From Pseudomonas sp. dw_358 (lineage in GTDB: Bacteria; Pseudomonadota; Gammaproteobacteria; Pseudomonadales; Pseudomonadaceae): a stretch of 64,000 nt of DNA. The position numbers and the translations under genes are program-made. Position 1 is the first letter of the stretch. Every line of letters starts with the position of its first letter. This document shows, one piece after another, positions 17,190 to 26,967 of the stretch. The notes under the pieces were generated by a model. It was not told the DNA's origin. It saw nothing but the letters and a program-made list of their open reading frames with translations, and ran no database searches. The stretch lies in assembly GCF_018449655.1 (NCBI RefSeq), contig NZ_JAAVUX010000011.1, forward strand, positions 1 through 64,000, written 5' to 3'.

Positions 17190-19292
17190 ATGGCTCGTAC
17201 AACCGATATCAAGCGCTACCGTAACATCGGTATCGTGGCTCACGTGGACGCGGGTAAAACCACGACCACCGAGCGCGTCCTGTTTTACACGGGCGTAAAC
17301 CACAAAATGGGCGAGGTGCATGATGGCGCCGCGACCATGGACTGGATGGTGCAGGAGCAGGAGCGGGGTATTACCATTACCTCCGCTGCGACGACCGCTT
17401 TCTGGGAAGGCTCCACCAAGCAGTTTCCGAAGCATCGCTTCAACATCATCGATACCCCCGGTCACGTTGACTTCACCATCGAAGTAGAGCGCTCGCTGCG
17501 CGTACTCGATGGCGCGGTCGTTGTGTTCTGCGGTACTTCGGGCGTTGAGCCGCAATCGGAAACCGTATGGCGTCAAGCCAACAAGTACGGCGTTCCACGT
17601 CTTGTTTACGTCAACAAGATGGACCGTGCCGGTGCCAACTTCCTGCGCGTGATTGGGCAGATCAAGCAGCGCCTGGGTCACACCCCGGTGCCGATTCAAC
17701 TGGCCATCGGTGCAGAAGACCACTTCGAAGGTCAGATCGACCTGCTGACCATGGAAGCTGTTCGTTGGGACGAAAGCGACAAGGGTACTACCCCTGTCCG
17801 CGGTCCGATCCCTGCCGACATGCAGGAATTGGCTGAAGAGTGGCGCAACAACATGGTCGAGGCTGCGGCCGAAGCCACTGAAGAGCTGATGAACAAGTAC
17901 CTCGAAGGTGAGGAACTGACCGTCGAGGAAATCAAGGGCGCTCTGCGTCAGCGGACCATCGCTGGCGAAATCGTTCTGGCTGTTTGCGGCTCTTCGTTCA
18001 AGAATAAGGGCGTTCCCCTGGTTCTTGATGCCGTCATCGACTTCCTGCCTGCACCTGTGGACATTCCGGCCATCAAGGGTTCCGACCCGGATGACGAAGA
18101 AGTCGCCATGGAGCGTCATGCAGACGACACCGAGCCGTTCTCGGCTCTGGCGTTCAAGATCGCGACTGACCCCTTCGTGGGTACCTTGACGTTTGCACGC
18201 GTTTACTCGGGCAAACTGGAGTCTGGAACCACCGTTCTGAACTCGGTAAAAGGCAAGAAAGAGCGCGTTGGTCGTATGGTGCAAATGCACGCCAACAGCC
18301 GCGAAGAGATCAAAGAAGTACTGGCAGGTGACATCGCGGCCTTGATCGGCATGAAAGATGTGACCACTGGCGACACCCTGTGCTCGCTGGAAAAGCCGAT
18401 CATCCTGGTCCGTATGGACTTCCCGGAGCCGGTTATTTCGGTTGCCGTTGAGCCCAAGACCAAGGACGACCAGGAAAAAATGGGTATCGCTCTGGGCAAA
18501 CTTGCTCAGGAAGACCCATCTTTCCGCGTCAAGACTGATGAGGAGACGGGTCAAACCATCATCTCCGGCATGGGCGAATTGCACCTGGACATCCTGGTAG
18601 ACCGGATGCGCCGTGAGTTCAACGTCGAAGCCAACATCGGTAAACCACAGGTTTCCTACCGTGAGAAAATCACCAAGGCCTGTGAGATCGAAGGCAAGTT
18701 CGTTCGCCAATCCGGCGGTCGTGGCCAGTTCGGCCATTGCTGGATCCGTTTTGCACCGGCTGACGAAGGTCAGGAAGGTCTGCAATTCGTGAACGAAGTG
18801 GTAGGTGGTGTGGTTCCGAAGGAATACATCCCGGCCATCCAGAAGGGTATCGAGGAGCAGATGAAGAACGGCGTTGTTGCCGGCTATCCGCTGATCGGCC
18901 TGAAGGCAACCGTGTTCGATGGTTCTTACCACGACGTCGACTCCAACGAGATGGCGTTCAAGGTGGCAGCCTCCATGGCGACCAAGCAACTGGCCTCCAA
19001 AGGTGGCGGTGTTGTACTTGAGCCGATCATGAAGGTTGAAGTTGTAACACCTGAGGACTACATGGGTGACGTGATGGGTGACTTGAACCGTCGTCGTGGT
19101 CTGATCCAGGGTATGGAAGACACTGTCTCCGGCAAGGTAATCCGTGCCGAAGTACCGTTGGGCGAGATGTTCGGTTATGCGACCGACGTTCGTTCCATGT
19201 CCCAGGGTCGCGCGAGCTACTCTATGGAATTCTCCAAATACTCCGAAGCTCCGGCGAACATCGTCGAAGCTATCGTTAAAAAACAAGGCTGA
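17190..19292 (+). CDS. fusA: Elongation factor G
   Basis: EF-G (700 residues) drives translocation. The G domain has AHVDAGKTTTTERV, DTPGHVDFT and NKMD, and the sequence continues through domains II-V to the C-terminal VEAIVKKQG. This is the standard str-operon copy, with rpsG 30 bases upstream and tuf 31 bases downstream. Confidence 0.99.
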   Translation: MARTTDIKRYRNIGIVAHVDAGKTTTTERVLFYTGVNHKMGEVHDGAATMDWMVQEQERGITITSAATTAFWEGSTKQFPKHRFNIIDTPGHVDFTIEVERSLRVLDGAVVVFCGTSGVEPQSETVWRQANKYGVPRLVYVNKMDRAGANFLRVIGQIKQRLGHTPVPIQLAIGAEDHFEGQIDLLTMEAVRWDESDKGTTPVRGPIPADMQELAEEWRNNMVEAAAEATEELMNKYLEGEELTVEEIKGALRQRTIAGEIVLAVCGSSFKNKGVPLVLDAVIDFLPAPVDIPAIKGSDPDDEEVAMERHADDTEPFSALAFKIATDPFVGTLTFARVYSGKLESGTTVLNSVKGKKERVGRMVQMHANSREEIKEVLAGDIAALIGMKDVTTGDTLCSLEKPIILVRMDFPEPVISVAVEPKTKDDQEKMGIALGKLAQEDPSFRVKTDEETGQTIISGMGELHLDILVDRMRREFNVEANIGKPQVSYREKITKACEIEGKFVRQSGGRGQFGHCWIRFAPADEGQEGLQFVNEVVGGVVPKEYIPAIQKGIEEQMKNGVVAGYPLIGLKATVFDGSYHDVDSNEMAFKVAASMATKQLASKGGGVVLEPIMKVEVVTPEDYMGDVMGDLNRRRGLIQGMEDTVSGKVIRAEVPLGEMFGYATDVRSMSQGRASYSMEFSKYSEAPANIVEAIVKKQG

Positions 19293-19323
19293 TTCAGCCC
19301 CTTTAGGCTAGGAGTTAATTGTC

Positions 19324-20517
19324 GTGGCTAAAGAAAAATTTGATCGTTCCCTTCCGCACGTCAACGTTGGCACCATCGGTCACGTTGACCACGGTAAAAC
19401 CACGCTGACCGCTGCTCTGACCCGCGTCTGCTCCGAAATCTTCGGTTCGGCCCGTGTTGACTTCGACAAGATCGACAGCGCGCCAGAAGAAAAAGCTCGT
19501 GGTATCACCATCAACACCGCGCACGTTGAATACAACTCGCTGATCCGTCACTACGCTCACGTTGACTGCCCAGGTCACGCTGACTATGTGAAGAACATGA
19601 TCACCGGTGCTGCCCAGATGGACGGCGCGATCCTGGTTTGCTCGGCCGCTGATGGTCCGATGCCACAAACTCGTGAGCACATCCTGCTGTCCCGCCAGGT
19701 AGGTGTTCCGTACATCGTGGTCTTCCTGAACAAGGCTGACCTGGTAGACGACGCCGAGCTGCTGGAACTGGTAGAAATGGAAGTCCGCGACCTGCTGACT
19801 ACCTATGACTTCCCGGGCGACGACACTCCAATCATCATCGGCTCCGCTCGTATGGCGCTGGATGGTCTGGACGACAACGAAATGGGCACTACCGCTGTCA
19901 AGAAGCTGGTAGAGACTCTGGACAGCTACATTCCAGACCCGGTTCGCGTTATCGACAAGCCGTTCCTGATGCCAATCGAAGACGTCTTCTCGATCTCGGG
20001 TCGCGGTACTGTTGTGACCGGTCGTATCGAGCGCGGTATCGTAAAAGTCCAGGACCCTCTGGAAATCGTTGGTCTGCGTGACACCACCGTCACCACCTGC
20101 ACCGGCGTTGAAATGTTCCGCAAACTGCTCGACGAAGGTCGTGCTGGCGAGAACTGCGGCGTGCTGCTGCGTGGCACCAAGCGTGACGACGTTGAGCGTG
20201 GCCAGGTTCTGGTCAAGCCAGGTTCGGTCAAGCCGCACACTACCTTCGAAGCCGAAGTGTACGTGTTGAGCAAAGAAGAAGGCGGTCGCCACACTCCGTT
20301 CTTCAAAGGCTACCGTCCACAGTTCTACTTCCGGACCACTGACGTGACCGGTAACTGCGAACTGCCGGAAGGCGTTGAAATGGTTATGCCAGGCGACAAC
20401 ATCAAAATGGTTGTTACCCTGATCAAAACCATCGCAATGGAAGACGGTCTGCGTTTCGCCATTCGTGAAGGCGGTCGTACCGTCGGCGCTGGCGTCGTAG
20501 CCAAAATCATCGCCTAA
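19324..20517 (+). CDS. tuf: Elongation factor Tu, copy 2 (str operon)
   Basis: A second 397-residue EF-Tu in the tufA position behind fusA. It starts with GTG at 19324, whereas copy 1 starts with ATG. It differs from copy 1 at residues 7, 9, 10, 39, 44, 71, 73, 74, 205 and 396. All GTPase motifs are identical. A strong terminator follows, so the str operon ends here. Confidence 0.98.
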   Translation: MAKEKFDRSLPHVNVGTIGHVDHGKTTLTAALTRVCSEIFGSARVDFDKIDSAPEEKARGITINTAHVEYNSLIRHYAHVDCPGHADYVKNMITGAAQMDGAILVCSAADGPMPQTREHILLSRQVGVPYIVVFLNKADLVDDAELLELVEMEVRDLLTTYDFPGDDTPIIIGSARMALDGLDDNEMGTTAVKKLVETLDSYIPDPVRVIDKPFLMPIEDVFSISGRGTVVTGRIERGIVKVQDPLEIVGLRDTTVTTCTGVEMFRKLLDEGRAGENCGVLLRGTKRDDVERGQVLVKPGSVKPHTTFEAEVYVLSKEEGGRHTPFFKGYRPQFYFRTTDVTGNCELPEGVEMVMPGDNIKMVVTLIKTIAMEDGLRFAIREGGRTVGAGVVAKIIA

Positions 20518-20547
20518 GTCTCTTTCCGAGATCGCGTCGATGCTTTG

Positions 20548-20576
20548 AAAAGCCCCCGCTCAGCGGGGGCTTTTTT
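20548..20576 (+). terminator. Intrinsic terminator of the str operon
   Basis: A stem of AAAAGCCCCCGC pairs with GCGGGGGCTTTT around a TCA loop and runs into TTTTTT. This is a near-ideal bidirectional-looking terminator. Confidence 0.93.
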
Positions 20577-20582
20577 ATTGGG

Positions 20583-20611
20583 TTGACACCCCAAGGGCGC
20601 GTCTATAGAAT
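20583..20611 (+). promoter_or_regulatory. Promoter of the S10 operon
   Basis: The consensus -35 box TTGACA (20583-20588) and the -10 box TAGAAT (20606-20611) are separated by 17 bases, directly behind the str terminator and 63 bases upstream of rpsJ. Confidence 0.85.
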
Positions 20612-20673
20612 TGCGCCTCCTTTAATCGGGCGTATTGCGCTCGGTGGGAATAGCAGCCGGAGTCTGAAATCCA

Positions 20674-20985
20674 ATGCAAAATCAGCAAATCCGTATCAGG
20701 TTGAAGGCTTTTGACCATCGCCTGATCGACCAATCCACCCAGGAAATCGTGGAAACCGCGAAACGTACTGGTGCTCAAGTGCGTGGTCCAATTCCACTGC
20801 CTACCCGTAAAGAGCGGTTCACCGTTCTGGTCTCCCCGCACGTCAACAAAGACGCGCGTGACCAGTACGAGATCCGTACTCATAAGCGTGTTCTGGACAT
20901 CGTCCAGCCAACGGACAAAACCGTTGACGCGCTGATGAAGCTTGATCTGGCGGCCGGTGTGGAAGTACAGATCAGCCTCGGCTAA
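20674..20985 (+). CDS. rpsJ: 30S ribosomal protein S10
   Basis: S10 (103 residues) is a 30S head protein and, as NusE, binds NusB and NusG in antitermination. The loop [16 protein letters not shown] is intact. It is the first gene of the S10 operon. Confidence 0.98.
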
Positions 20986-21065
20986 GACTCGGGTCTTAGT
21001 CGTGTAACGCTCTGAAATGGGCGGCCATAGCGGGTGAAAGCCCCGTACACTCATGAGGTTACAAC

Positions 21066-21701
21066 ATGACTATTGGTGTAGTCGGTCGTAAATGCGGTAT
21101 GACCCGCATTTTTACCGAAGAAGGTGTCTCCATTCCGGTTACGGTCATTGAGATCGAGCCGAATCGCGTCACCCAGTTCAAAACTGAAGAAACCGATGGC
21201 TATCGCGCAGTGCAAGTCACTGTCGGTGAGCGTCGTGCTTCGCGTGTGACTGCTGCGCAAGCAGGTCACTTCGCTAAAGCGAACGTTGCAGCAGGCCGTG
21301 GCGTCTGGGAATTCCGTCTTGAAGAAGGCGAATACCAGGCTGGCGACTTGATCAACGCTGAACTCTTCGCTGCAGGCCAGCTGGTAGACGTTACCGGTCA
21401 GTCCAAGGGTAAAGGCTTTGCCGGTACCATCAAGCGTTGGAATTTCCGCGGTCAAGACAACACCCACGGTAACTCGGTATCCCACCGTGTGCCTGGCTCC
21501 ATCGGCCAGTGCCAGACTCCTGGTCGTGTTTTCAAGGGCAAGAAAATGTCCGGTCACATGGGCGCCGAGCGCGTGACCGTTCAGTCCCTGGAAGTTGTGC
21601 GCGTCGACGCAGAACGCAATCTGCTGCTCGTCAAGGGTGCTGTTCCTGGCGCTACTGGCGGCAACCTGGTTGTGCGTCCGGCAGCCAAGGCTCGCGGTTA
21701 A
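21066..21701 (+). CDS. rplC: 50S ribosomal protein L3
   Basis: L3 (211 residues) reaches into the peptidyl-transferase region. The signature loop GTIKRWNFRGQDNTHGNS contains the glutamine that PrmB methylates in other bacteria. It follows rpsJ by 80 bases and precedes rplD by 12. Confidence 0.98.
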   Translation: MTIGVVGRKCGMTRIFTEEGVSIPVTVIEIEPNRVTQFKTEETDGYRAVQVTVGERRASRVTAAQAGHFAKANVAAGRGVWEFRLEEGEYQAGDLINAELFAAGQLVDVTGQSKGKGFAGTIKRWNFRGQDNTHGNSVSHRVPGSIGQCQTPGRVFKGKKMSGHMGAERVTVQSLEVVRVDAERNLLLVKGAVPGATGGNLVVRPAAKARG

Positions 21702-21713
21702 GGGGAAGCTGAA

Positions 21714-22316
21714 ATGCAATTAAATGTTAATGACGCTCAGGCGATCGAAGTTTCCGAACTGACCTTCGGCGGCGAATTCAACGAGACGCTGGTGCACCAG
21801 GCAGTCGTGGCCTACATGGCCGGCGGTCGTCAAGGCAGCAAGCAGCAGAAGACCCGTTCCGACGTACGCGGTGGCGGCAAGCGCCCATGGCGTCAAAAGG
21901 GTACTGGCCGCGCTCGTGCCGGTACTATCCGTAGCCCAATCTGGCGTGGCGGCGGTACCACTTTCGCAGCTCGTCCTCAGGACCACACGCAAAAGCTCAA
22001 CAAGAAGATGTATCGCGCAGCACTGCGCTCCATCCTTGCCGAGCTGGTACGTACCGACCGTCTGGTTGTGGTTCAGGATTTCGCTGTTGATGCACCGAAA
22101 ACCAAAGACCTGCTGAGCAAGCTGAATGGCATGGGTCTGACCGACGTTCTGATCGTGTCCGACGCTGTCGACCAGAATCTGTACCTGGCTGCTCGCAACC
22201 TGCCGCACGTTGATGTACGTGACGTACAGGGTTCCGATCCAGTTAGTCTGATCGCATACGACAAGGTGTTGATCACCGTGTCGGCCGTGAAGAAATTCGA
22301 GGAGCTGCTGGGATGA
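21714..22316 (+). CDS. rplD: 50S ribosomal protein L4
   Basis: L4 (200 residues) lines the exit tunnel with the loop [20 protein letters not shown] and, in E. coli, represses the S10 operon. Its end overlaps the rplW start by 4 bases (ATGA), which implies coupled translation. Confidence 0.98.
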
Positions 22317-22612
22317 ACCAGGAACGCGTATTTAAAGTTCTGCTTGGCCCGCACGTTTCCGAAAAGGCTACGGTTCTGGCTGACAAGAAAGGCCAGTTCG
22401 TTTTCAAGGTTGCCACTGACGCAACCAAGCTGGAAATCAAGAAGGCCGTCGAAAGCCTGTTCAGCGTGAAAGTAGAGCGCGTCACTACCCTGAACGTTCT
22501 GGGTAAAAGCAAGCGCACTGCTCGCGGTCTGGGCAAGCGTAATGACTGGAAGAAGGCAGTTATCTCCCTTCAACCAGGCCAAGATCTCGATTTCAGCAGC
22601 AGTGCTGAGTAA
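22313..22612 (+). CDS. rplW: 50S ribosomal protein L23
   Basis: L23 (99 residues) sits at the tunnel exit and is the docking site for trigger factor and SRP. The core [10 protein letters not shown] and [14 protein letters not shown] is typical. It overlaps rplD by 4 bases. Confidence 0.97.
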
Positions 22613-22626
22613 GGAAGGGGTGCATC

Positions 22627-23454
22627 ATGGCAATCGTTAAATGCAAACCGACTTCCCCTGGCCGCCGTTTCGTGGTCAAGGTGGTCAACCAGGAGCTCCA
22701 CAAGGGCGCTCCTCACGCACCGCTGCTCGAGAAAAAATCGAAGACTGGTGGTCGTAACAACAATGGCCGTATTACCACTCGTCACATCGGTGGTGGTCAC
22801 AAGCAGCATTACCGTCTGGTCGATTTCCGTCGCAACGACAAGGATGGCATCGCTGCCACCGTCGAGCGTATCGAATACGATCCAAACCGTACTGCTCACA
22901 TCGCACTGCTGCTGTACGCAGACGGCGAACGCCGCTACATCATCGCCCCTAAAGGCGTGAGCGCTGGCGACCAGCTGATTTCGGGTGCGCTTGCCCCGAT
23001 CAAGCCAGGTAACTCGCTGCAACTGCGTAACATCCCAGTGGGTAGCACGATTCATGGTGTCGAACTGAAGCCTGGTAAAGGTGCTCAGATCGCTCGTTCG
23101 GCAGGTGCTTCGGCCCAGCTGATCGCCCGTGAAGGTGTTTATGTAACTCTGCGTCTGCGCTCCGGCGAGATGCGCAAAGTACTGGCTGAATGCCGTGCAA
23201 CGTTGGGCGAAGTCTCGAACTCCGAGCACAGCCTGCGTTCGCTGGGTAAAGCTGGTGCCAAGCGCTGGCGTGGCGTTCGCCCAACCGTTCGTGGTGTTGC
23301 CATGAACCCGGTTGACCACCCACATGGTGGTGGTGAAGGTCGTACCTCCGGTGGTCGTCATCCGGTATCGCCATGGGGCTTCCCGACTAAGGGCGCGAAG
23401 ACTCGTGGTAATAAGCGTACCGACAACATGATCGTCCGTCGTCGCAACAAGTAA
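22627..23454 (+). CDS. rplB: 50S ribosomal protein L2
   Basis: L2 (275 residues) is one of the largest 50S proteins and is needed for subunit joining and peptidyl transfer. The C-terminal signature MNPVDHPHGGGEGRTSGG, with the conserved His, is present. The ATG at 22627 follows aaggaagggg. Confidence 0.98.
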   Translation: MAIVKCKPTSPGRRFVVKVVNQELHKGAPHAPLLEKKSKTGGRNNNGRITTRHIGGGHKQHYRLVDFRRNDKDGIAATVERIEYDPNRTAHIALLLYADGERRYIIAPKGVSAGDQLISGALAPIKPGNSLQLRNIPVGSTIHGVELKPGKGAQIARSAGASAQLIAREGVYVTLRLRSGEMRKVLAECRATLGEVSNSEHSLRSLGKAGAKRWRGVRPTVRGVAMNPVDHPHGGGEGRTSGGRHPVSPWGFPTKGAKTRGNKRTDNMIVRRRNK

Positions 23455-23470
23455 ATAGAGGGATACGACA

Positions 23471-23746
23471 GTGCCACGTTCTCTGAAAAAAGGTCCTTTT
23501 ATTGATCTTCACCTACTGAAGAAGATCGAAGTGGCGGCGGAAAAGAACGATCGCAAACCGGTGAAAACCTGGTCGCGTCGTTCGATGATCCTGCCACAAA
23601 TGGTCGGTTTGACCATCGCGGTACACAACGGTCGTCAACACGTCCCCGTTCTCGTGAACGAAGACATGGTCGGCCATAAACTGGGCGAGTTCGCCGGTAC
23701 CCGCACTTATCGTGGGCACGTGGCTGACAAGAAAGCCAAGCGTTAA
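23471..23746 (+). CDS. rpsS: 30S ribosomal protein S19
   Basis: S19 (91 residues) contacts the A-site finger in the 30S head. It starts with GTG at 23471 (MPRSLKKGPFID). The C-terminal ITVHNG-like and GHKLGEFAGTRTYRGH motifs are typical. Confidence 0.97.
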   Translation: MPRSLKKGPFIDLHLLKKIEVAAEKNDRKPVKTWSRRSMILPQMVGLTIAVHNGRQHVPVLVNEDMVGHKLGEFAGTRTYRGHVADKKAKR

Positions 23747-23757
23747 GGGGTTAGGAA

Positions 23758-24090
23758 ATGGAAGTAGCCGCTAAGTTGTCGGGCGCTCGAATCTCCGCCC
23801 AGAAAGCCCGCTTGGTCGCCGACCAGATCCGCGGGAAGAAGGTGGGCGAAGCGCTCAACCTGTTGGCTTTTAGCAGTAAAAAAGCCGCTGAAATCATCAA
23901 GAAAGTGCTGGAGTCGGCCGTAGCCAACGCCGAGCACAACGAAGGCGCTGACGTGGATGACCTCAAAGTCTCCACCGTTTTCGTCAACGAAGGGCGTTCG
24001 CTGAAGCGCATCATGCCTCGTGCCAAAGGCCGGGCTGATCGCATCGTCAAGCGGTCTTGCCATATCACTGTCAAGGTTGCTGACAAGTAA
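23758..24090 (+). CDS. rplV: 50S ribosomal protein L22
   Basis: L22 (110 residues) lines the exit tunnel through its beta hairpin (GRSLKRIMPRAKGRADRI), the site of macrolide-resistance changes in other bacteria. It begins 12 bases behind rpsS. Confidence 0.97.
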   Translation: MEVAAKLSGARISAQKARLVADQIRGKKVGEALNLLAFSSKKAAEIIKKVLESAVANAEHNEGADVDDLKVSTVFVNEGRSLKRIMPRAKGRADRIVKRSCHITVKVADK

Positions 24091-24103
24091 CGGAGTCGAT
24101 CAG

Positions 24104-24790
24104 ATGGGTCAGAAAGTACATCCCATTGGCATTCGCCTGGGAATCGTCAAGGAGCACACCTCCGTCTGGTACGCAGACGGTCGGACTTATGCGGACTACT
24201 TGTTCGCAGATCTGAAGGTGCGTGAATACCTCCAAGACAAACTAAAAAGCGCGTCCGTAAGCCGTATCGATATCCATCGTCCGGCTCAGACTGCACGGAT
24301 CACCATCCACACCGCTCGTCCAGGTATCGTTATCGGGAAGAAAGGTGAAGATGTTGAGAAACTGCGTCAGGACCTGACCAAGCAAATGGGTGTGCCTGTG
24401 CACATCAATATCGAAGAGATCCGCAAGCCGGAGCTCGACGGTATGCTGGTTGCGCAGAGCGTAGCTCAGCAGCTGGAGCGCCGCGTCATGTTCCGTCGCG
24501 CTATGAAGCGCGCTGTACAGAACGCCATGCGCATTGGTGCCAAAGGCATCAAAATCCAAGTGAGCGGTCGTCTGGGCGGTGCTGAAATCGCACGGACTGA
24601 ATGGTATCGCGAAGGTCGTGTGCCTCTGCACACCCTGCGTGCCGACATTGACTATGCCACCTACGAAGCTCACACCACTTATGGTGTGATCGGTGTCAAG
24701 GTTTGGATCTTCAAAGGCGAAGTAATTGGTGGTCGCCAGGAAGAACTGAAACCTCAAGCACCAGCGCCTCGTAAAAAAGCTGCTAAATAA
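24104..24790 (+). CDS. rpsC: 30S ribosomal protein S3
   Basis: S3 (228 residues) has the N-terminal KH domain (GIVIGKKGEDVEKLR) and the C-terminal domain that lines the mRNA entry tunnel. The start is the ATG at 24104 (MGQKVHPIG); an upstream in-frame ATG at 24020 lies inside rplV and is not used. Confidence 0.98.
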   Translation: MGQKVHPIGIRLGIVKEHTSVWYADGRTYADYLFADLKVREYLQDKLKSASVSRIDIHRPAQTARITIHTARPGIVIGKKGEDVEKLRQDLTKQMGVPVHINIEEIRKPELDGMLVAQSVAQQLERRVMFRRAMKRAVQNAMRIGAKGIKIQVSGRLGGAEIARTEWYREGRVPLHTLRADIDYATYEAHTTYGVIGVKVWIFKGEVIGGRQEELKPQAPAPRKKAAK

Positions 24791-24802
24791 GGGGTACGCC
24801 AA

Positions 24803-25216
24803 ATGTTGCAACCAAAGCGTACGAAGTTCCGCAAGCAGATGACTGGCCACAACCGTGGCTTGGCACTGCGCGGTAGCAAAGTCAGCTTCGGCGAGTTCGC
24901 CCTGAAAGCTGTCGCCCGCGGTCGTCTCACCGCCCGCCAGATCGAGTCGGCACGTCGTGCTCTGACCCGTCACGTCAAACGTGGCGGCAAGATCTGGATC
25001 CGTGTATTCCCGGACAAGCCGGTCACCAAGAAGCCTCTCGAAGTGCGGATGGGTAAAGGTAAAGGTTCCGTAGAGTACTGGGTTGCCCAGATTCAGCCAG
25101 GCAAAGTCCTGTATGAAATCGAGGGTGTTACTGAAGAGATGGCGCGCGAGGCTTTCGCCTTGGCAGCTGCGAAGCTGCCTCTCGCCACCTCCTTTGTTAA
25201 GCGGACGGTGATGTGA
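24803..25216 (+). CDS. rplP: 50S ribosomal protein L16
   Basis: L16 (137 residues) helps position A-site tRNA. The N-terminus [19 protein letters not shown] and [17 protein letters not shown] are typical, including the Arg hydroxylated by YcfD in E. coli. Its stop overlaps the rpmC start by one base (TGATG). Confidence 0.98.
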
Positions 25217-25407
25217 TGAAAGCGAACGAACTTCGTGAAAAATCAGCACAGCAACTGAACGAGCAACTGCTCGGCTTGCTGCGCGACCAGTTCAATCTGC
25301 GTATGCAGAAAGCAACTGGCCAGTTGGGGCAGTCTCACCTGCTCTCGCAAGTGAAGCGCGACATCGCTCGCGTGAAAACTGTGCTCAACCAGCAGGCAGG
25401 TAAGTAA
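25216..25407 (+). CDS. rpmC: 50S ribosomal protein L29
   Basis: L29 (63 residues) is a helical-hairpin protein near the tunnel exit. The ATG at 25216 is preferred over the GTG at 25213, which lies in the rplP end. The core [17 protein letters not shown] is diagnostic. Confidence 0.97.
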
Positions 25408-25409
25408 TC

Positions 25410-25676
25410 ATGGCTGAAGCCGAAAAAACCGTCCGTACGCTGACTGGCCGTGTCGTCAGCGACAAGATGGACAAAACCATCACCGTGTTGATCGAGCGTC
25501 GCGTAAAGCACCCGATCTACGGTAAATACGTCAAGCGTTCGACTAAGCTGCACGCACACGACGAAACCAATCAGTGCAAAACCGGCGACAAGGTTTCCAT
25601 TCGCGAAACCCGTCCGCTGGCCAAGACCAAGTCCTGGGCCCTGGTTGAAGTTCTCGAACGCGCTGTTGAAGTCTAA
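25410..25676 (+). CDS. rpsQ: 30S ribosomal protein S17
   Basis: S17 (88 residues) is an OB-fold 30S assembly protein. The pattern LTGRVVSDKMDKTITV and KRSTKLHAHDE is typical. It is the last gene of the S10 group and lies 2 bases behind rpmC. Confidence 0.97.
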   Translation: MAEAEKTVRTLTGRVVSDKMDKTITVLIERRVKHPIYGKYVKRSTKLHAHDETNQCKTGDKVSIRETRPLAKTKSWALVEVLERAVEV

Positions 25677-25699
25677 GGGCTAAGGGTCGGAGAAATTTT

Positions 25700-26068
25700 A
25701 TGATTCAGACTCAATCCATGCTCGATGTGGCCGATAACAGCGGCGCTCGTCGCGTCATGTGCATCAAGGTACTGGGCGGTTCGCACCGCCGGTACGCTGG
25801 CATCGGTGACATCATCAAGGTGACCGTGAAGGAAGCAATTCCTCGCGGCAAAGTGAAGAAAGGCCAAGTGATGACTGCTGTTGTAGTCCGCACTCGCCAC
25901 GGTGTTCGTCGTGCAGACGGCTCCATCATCCGCTTTGACGGCAACGCTGCTGTTCTGTTGAACAACAAGCAAGAGCCGATCGGCACCCGTATCTTTGGGC
26001 CAGTGACCCGTGAGCTTCGTACTGAGAAGTTCATGAAGATCGTCTCGCTCGCCCCAGAAGTGCTGTAA
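25700..26068 (+). CDS. rplN: 50S ribosomal protein L14
   Basis: L14 (122 residues) forms an intersubunit bridge and is the RsfS silencing-factor site. The start MIQTQSMLDVADNSGARRV and the middle motif GVRRADGSIIRFDGNAAVLL are diagnostic. It is the first gene of the spc group, only 23 bases behind rpsQ, so S10 and spc are probably joined. Confidence 0.98.
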   Translation: MIQTQSMLDVADNSGARRVMCIKVLGGSHRRYAGIGDIIKVTVKEAIPRGKVKKGQVMTAVVVRTRHGVRRADGSIIRFDGNAAVLLNNKQEPIGTRIFGPVTRELRTEKFMKIVSLAPEVL

Positions 26069-26079
26069 GGAGATCCGAC

Positions 26080-26394
26080 ATGCAAAAGATTCGTCGTGAC
26101 GACGAGATCATCGTGATCGCCGGCAAAGACAAAGGCAAGCGCGGTAAGGTGCTCAAGGTTCTCGCTGATGACCGTCTGGTCGTGGGTGGGATCAACCTGG
26201 TGAAGCGTCATACCAAGCCTAACCCGATGTCGGGCGTACAGGGCGGTATCGTCGAGAAAGAAGCGCCATTGCACGCTTCCAACGTCGCCATTTTCAACGG
26301 CGCAACCAACAAGGCAGACCGCGTTGGTTTCAAAGTTGAAGACGGCAAAAAAATTCGTGTCTTCAAGTCGACCCAAAAAGCGGTTGATGCTTGA
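26080..26394 (+). CDS. rplX: 50S ribosomal protein L24
   Basis: L24 (104 residues) initiates 50S assembly. Its KOW motif is DDEIIVIAGKDKGKRGKVLK. It begins 11 bases behind rplN. Confidence 0.97.
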   Translation: MQKIRRDDEIIVIAGKDKGKRGKVLKVLADDRLVVGGINLVKRHTKPNPMSGVQGGIVEKEAPLHASNVAIFNGATNKADRVGFKVEDGKKIRVFKSTQKAVDA

Positions 26395-26414
26395 ACACTG
26401 CTAGGTAGAAGACC

Positions 26415-26954
26415 ATGGCACGACTCAAAGAGATTTACCGGAAGGAAATCGCTCCTAAGCTTGTAGAAGAACTCAAGCTGAAGAACGTGATGGAAGTTCC
26501 GCGCGTTACCAAAATCACCCTGAACATGGGTGTTGGCGAAGCCATCGGCGACAAAAAAGTCATCGAACACGCTGTTGCCGACCTCGAGAAAATCACCGGC
26601 CAAAAAGCCGTTGTGACCTTCGCTCGTAAATCCATCGCGGGCTTCAAAGTCCGTGAGGGCTGGCCGATCGGTGTCAAGGTGACCCTGCGTCGCGATCGTA
26701 TGTATGAATTCCTGGACCGCCTGCTGGCGATCTCCCTGCCTCGGGTTCGCGACTTCCGCGGCCTGAATGCCAAGTCCTTCGACGGTCGTGGCAACTACAG
26801 CATGGGCGTGAAAGAGCAGATCATTTTCCCGGAAATTGATTACGACAAGATCGATGCCCTGCGCGGTCTGGACATTACCCTGACCACCACTGCTCGTTCG
26901 GATGATGAAGGTCGCGCCTTGCTGCGTGCTTTCAAATTCCCGTTCCGCAACTGA
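26415..26954 (+). CDS. rplE: 50S ribosomal protein L5
   Basis: L5 (179 residues) binds 5S rRNA in the central protuberance. The motifs VPRVTKITLNMGVGEA and GQKAVVTFARKSIAGFK are diagnostic. It starts 20 bases behind rplX. Confidence 0.98.
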   Translation: MARLKEIYRKEIAPKLVEELKLKNVMEVPRVTKITLNMGVGEAIGDKKVIEHAVADLEKITGQKAVVTFARKSIAGFKVREGWPIGVKVTLRRDRMYEFLDRLLAISLPRVRDFRGLNAKSFDGRGNYSMGVKEQIIFPEIDYDKIDALRGLDITLTTTARSDDEGRALLRAFKFPFRN

Positions 26955-26967
26955 TTGGAGTAGGAAA

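Noticed and set aside
16683..19286. Minus-strand open frame of 867 codons opposite rpsG and fusA
   Set aside because: Spans two genes and their gap with no motif or ribosome site; shadow of the codon bias.
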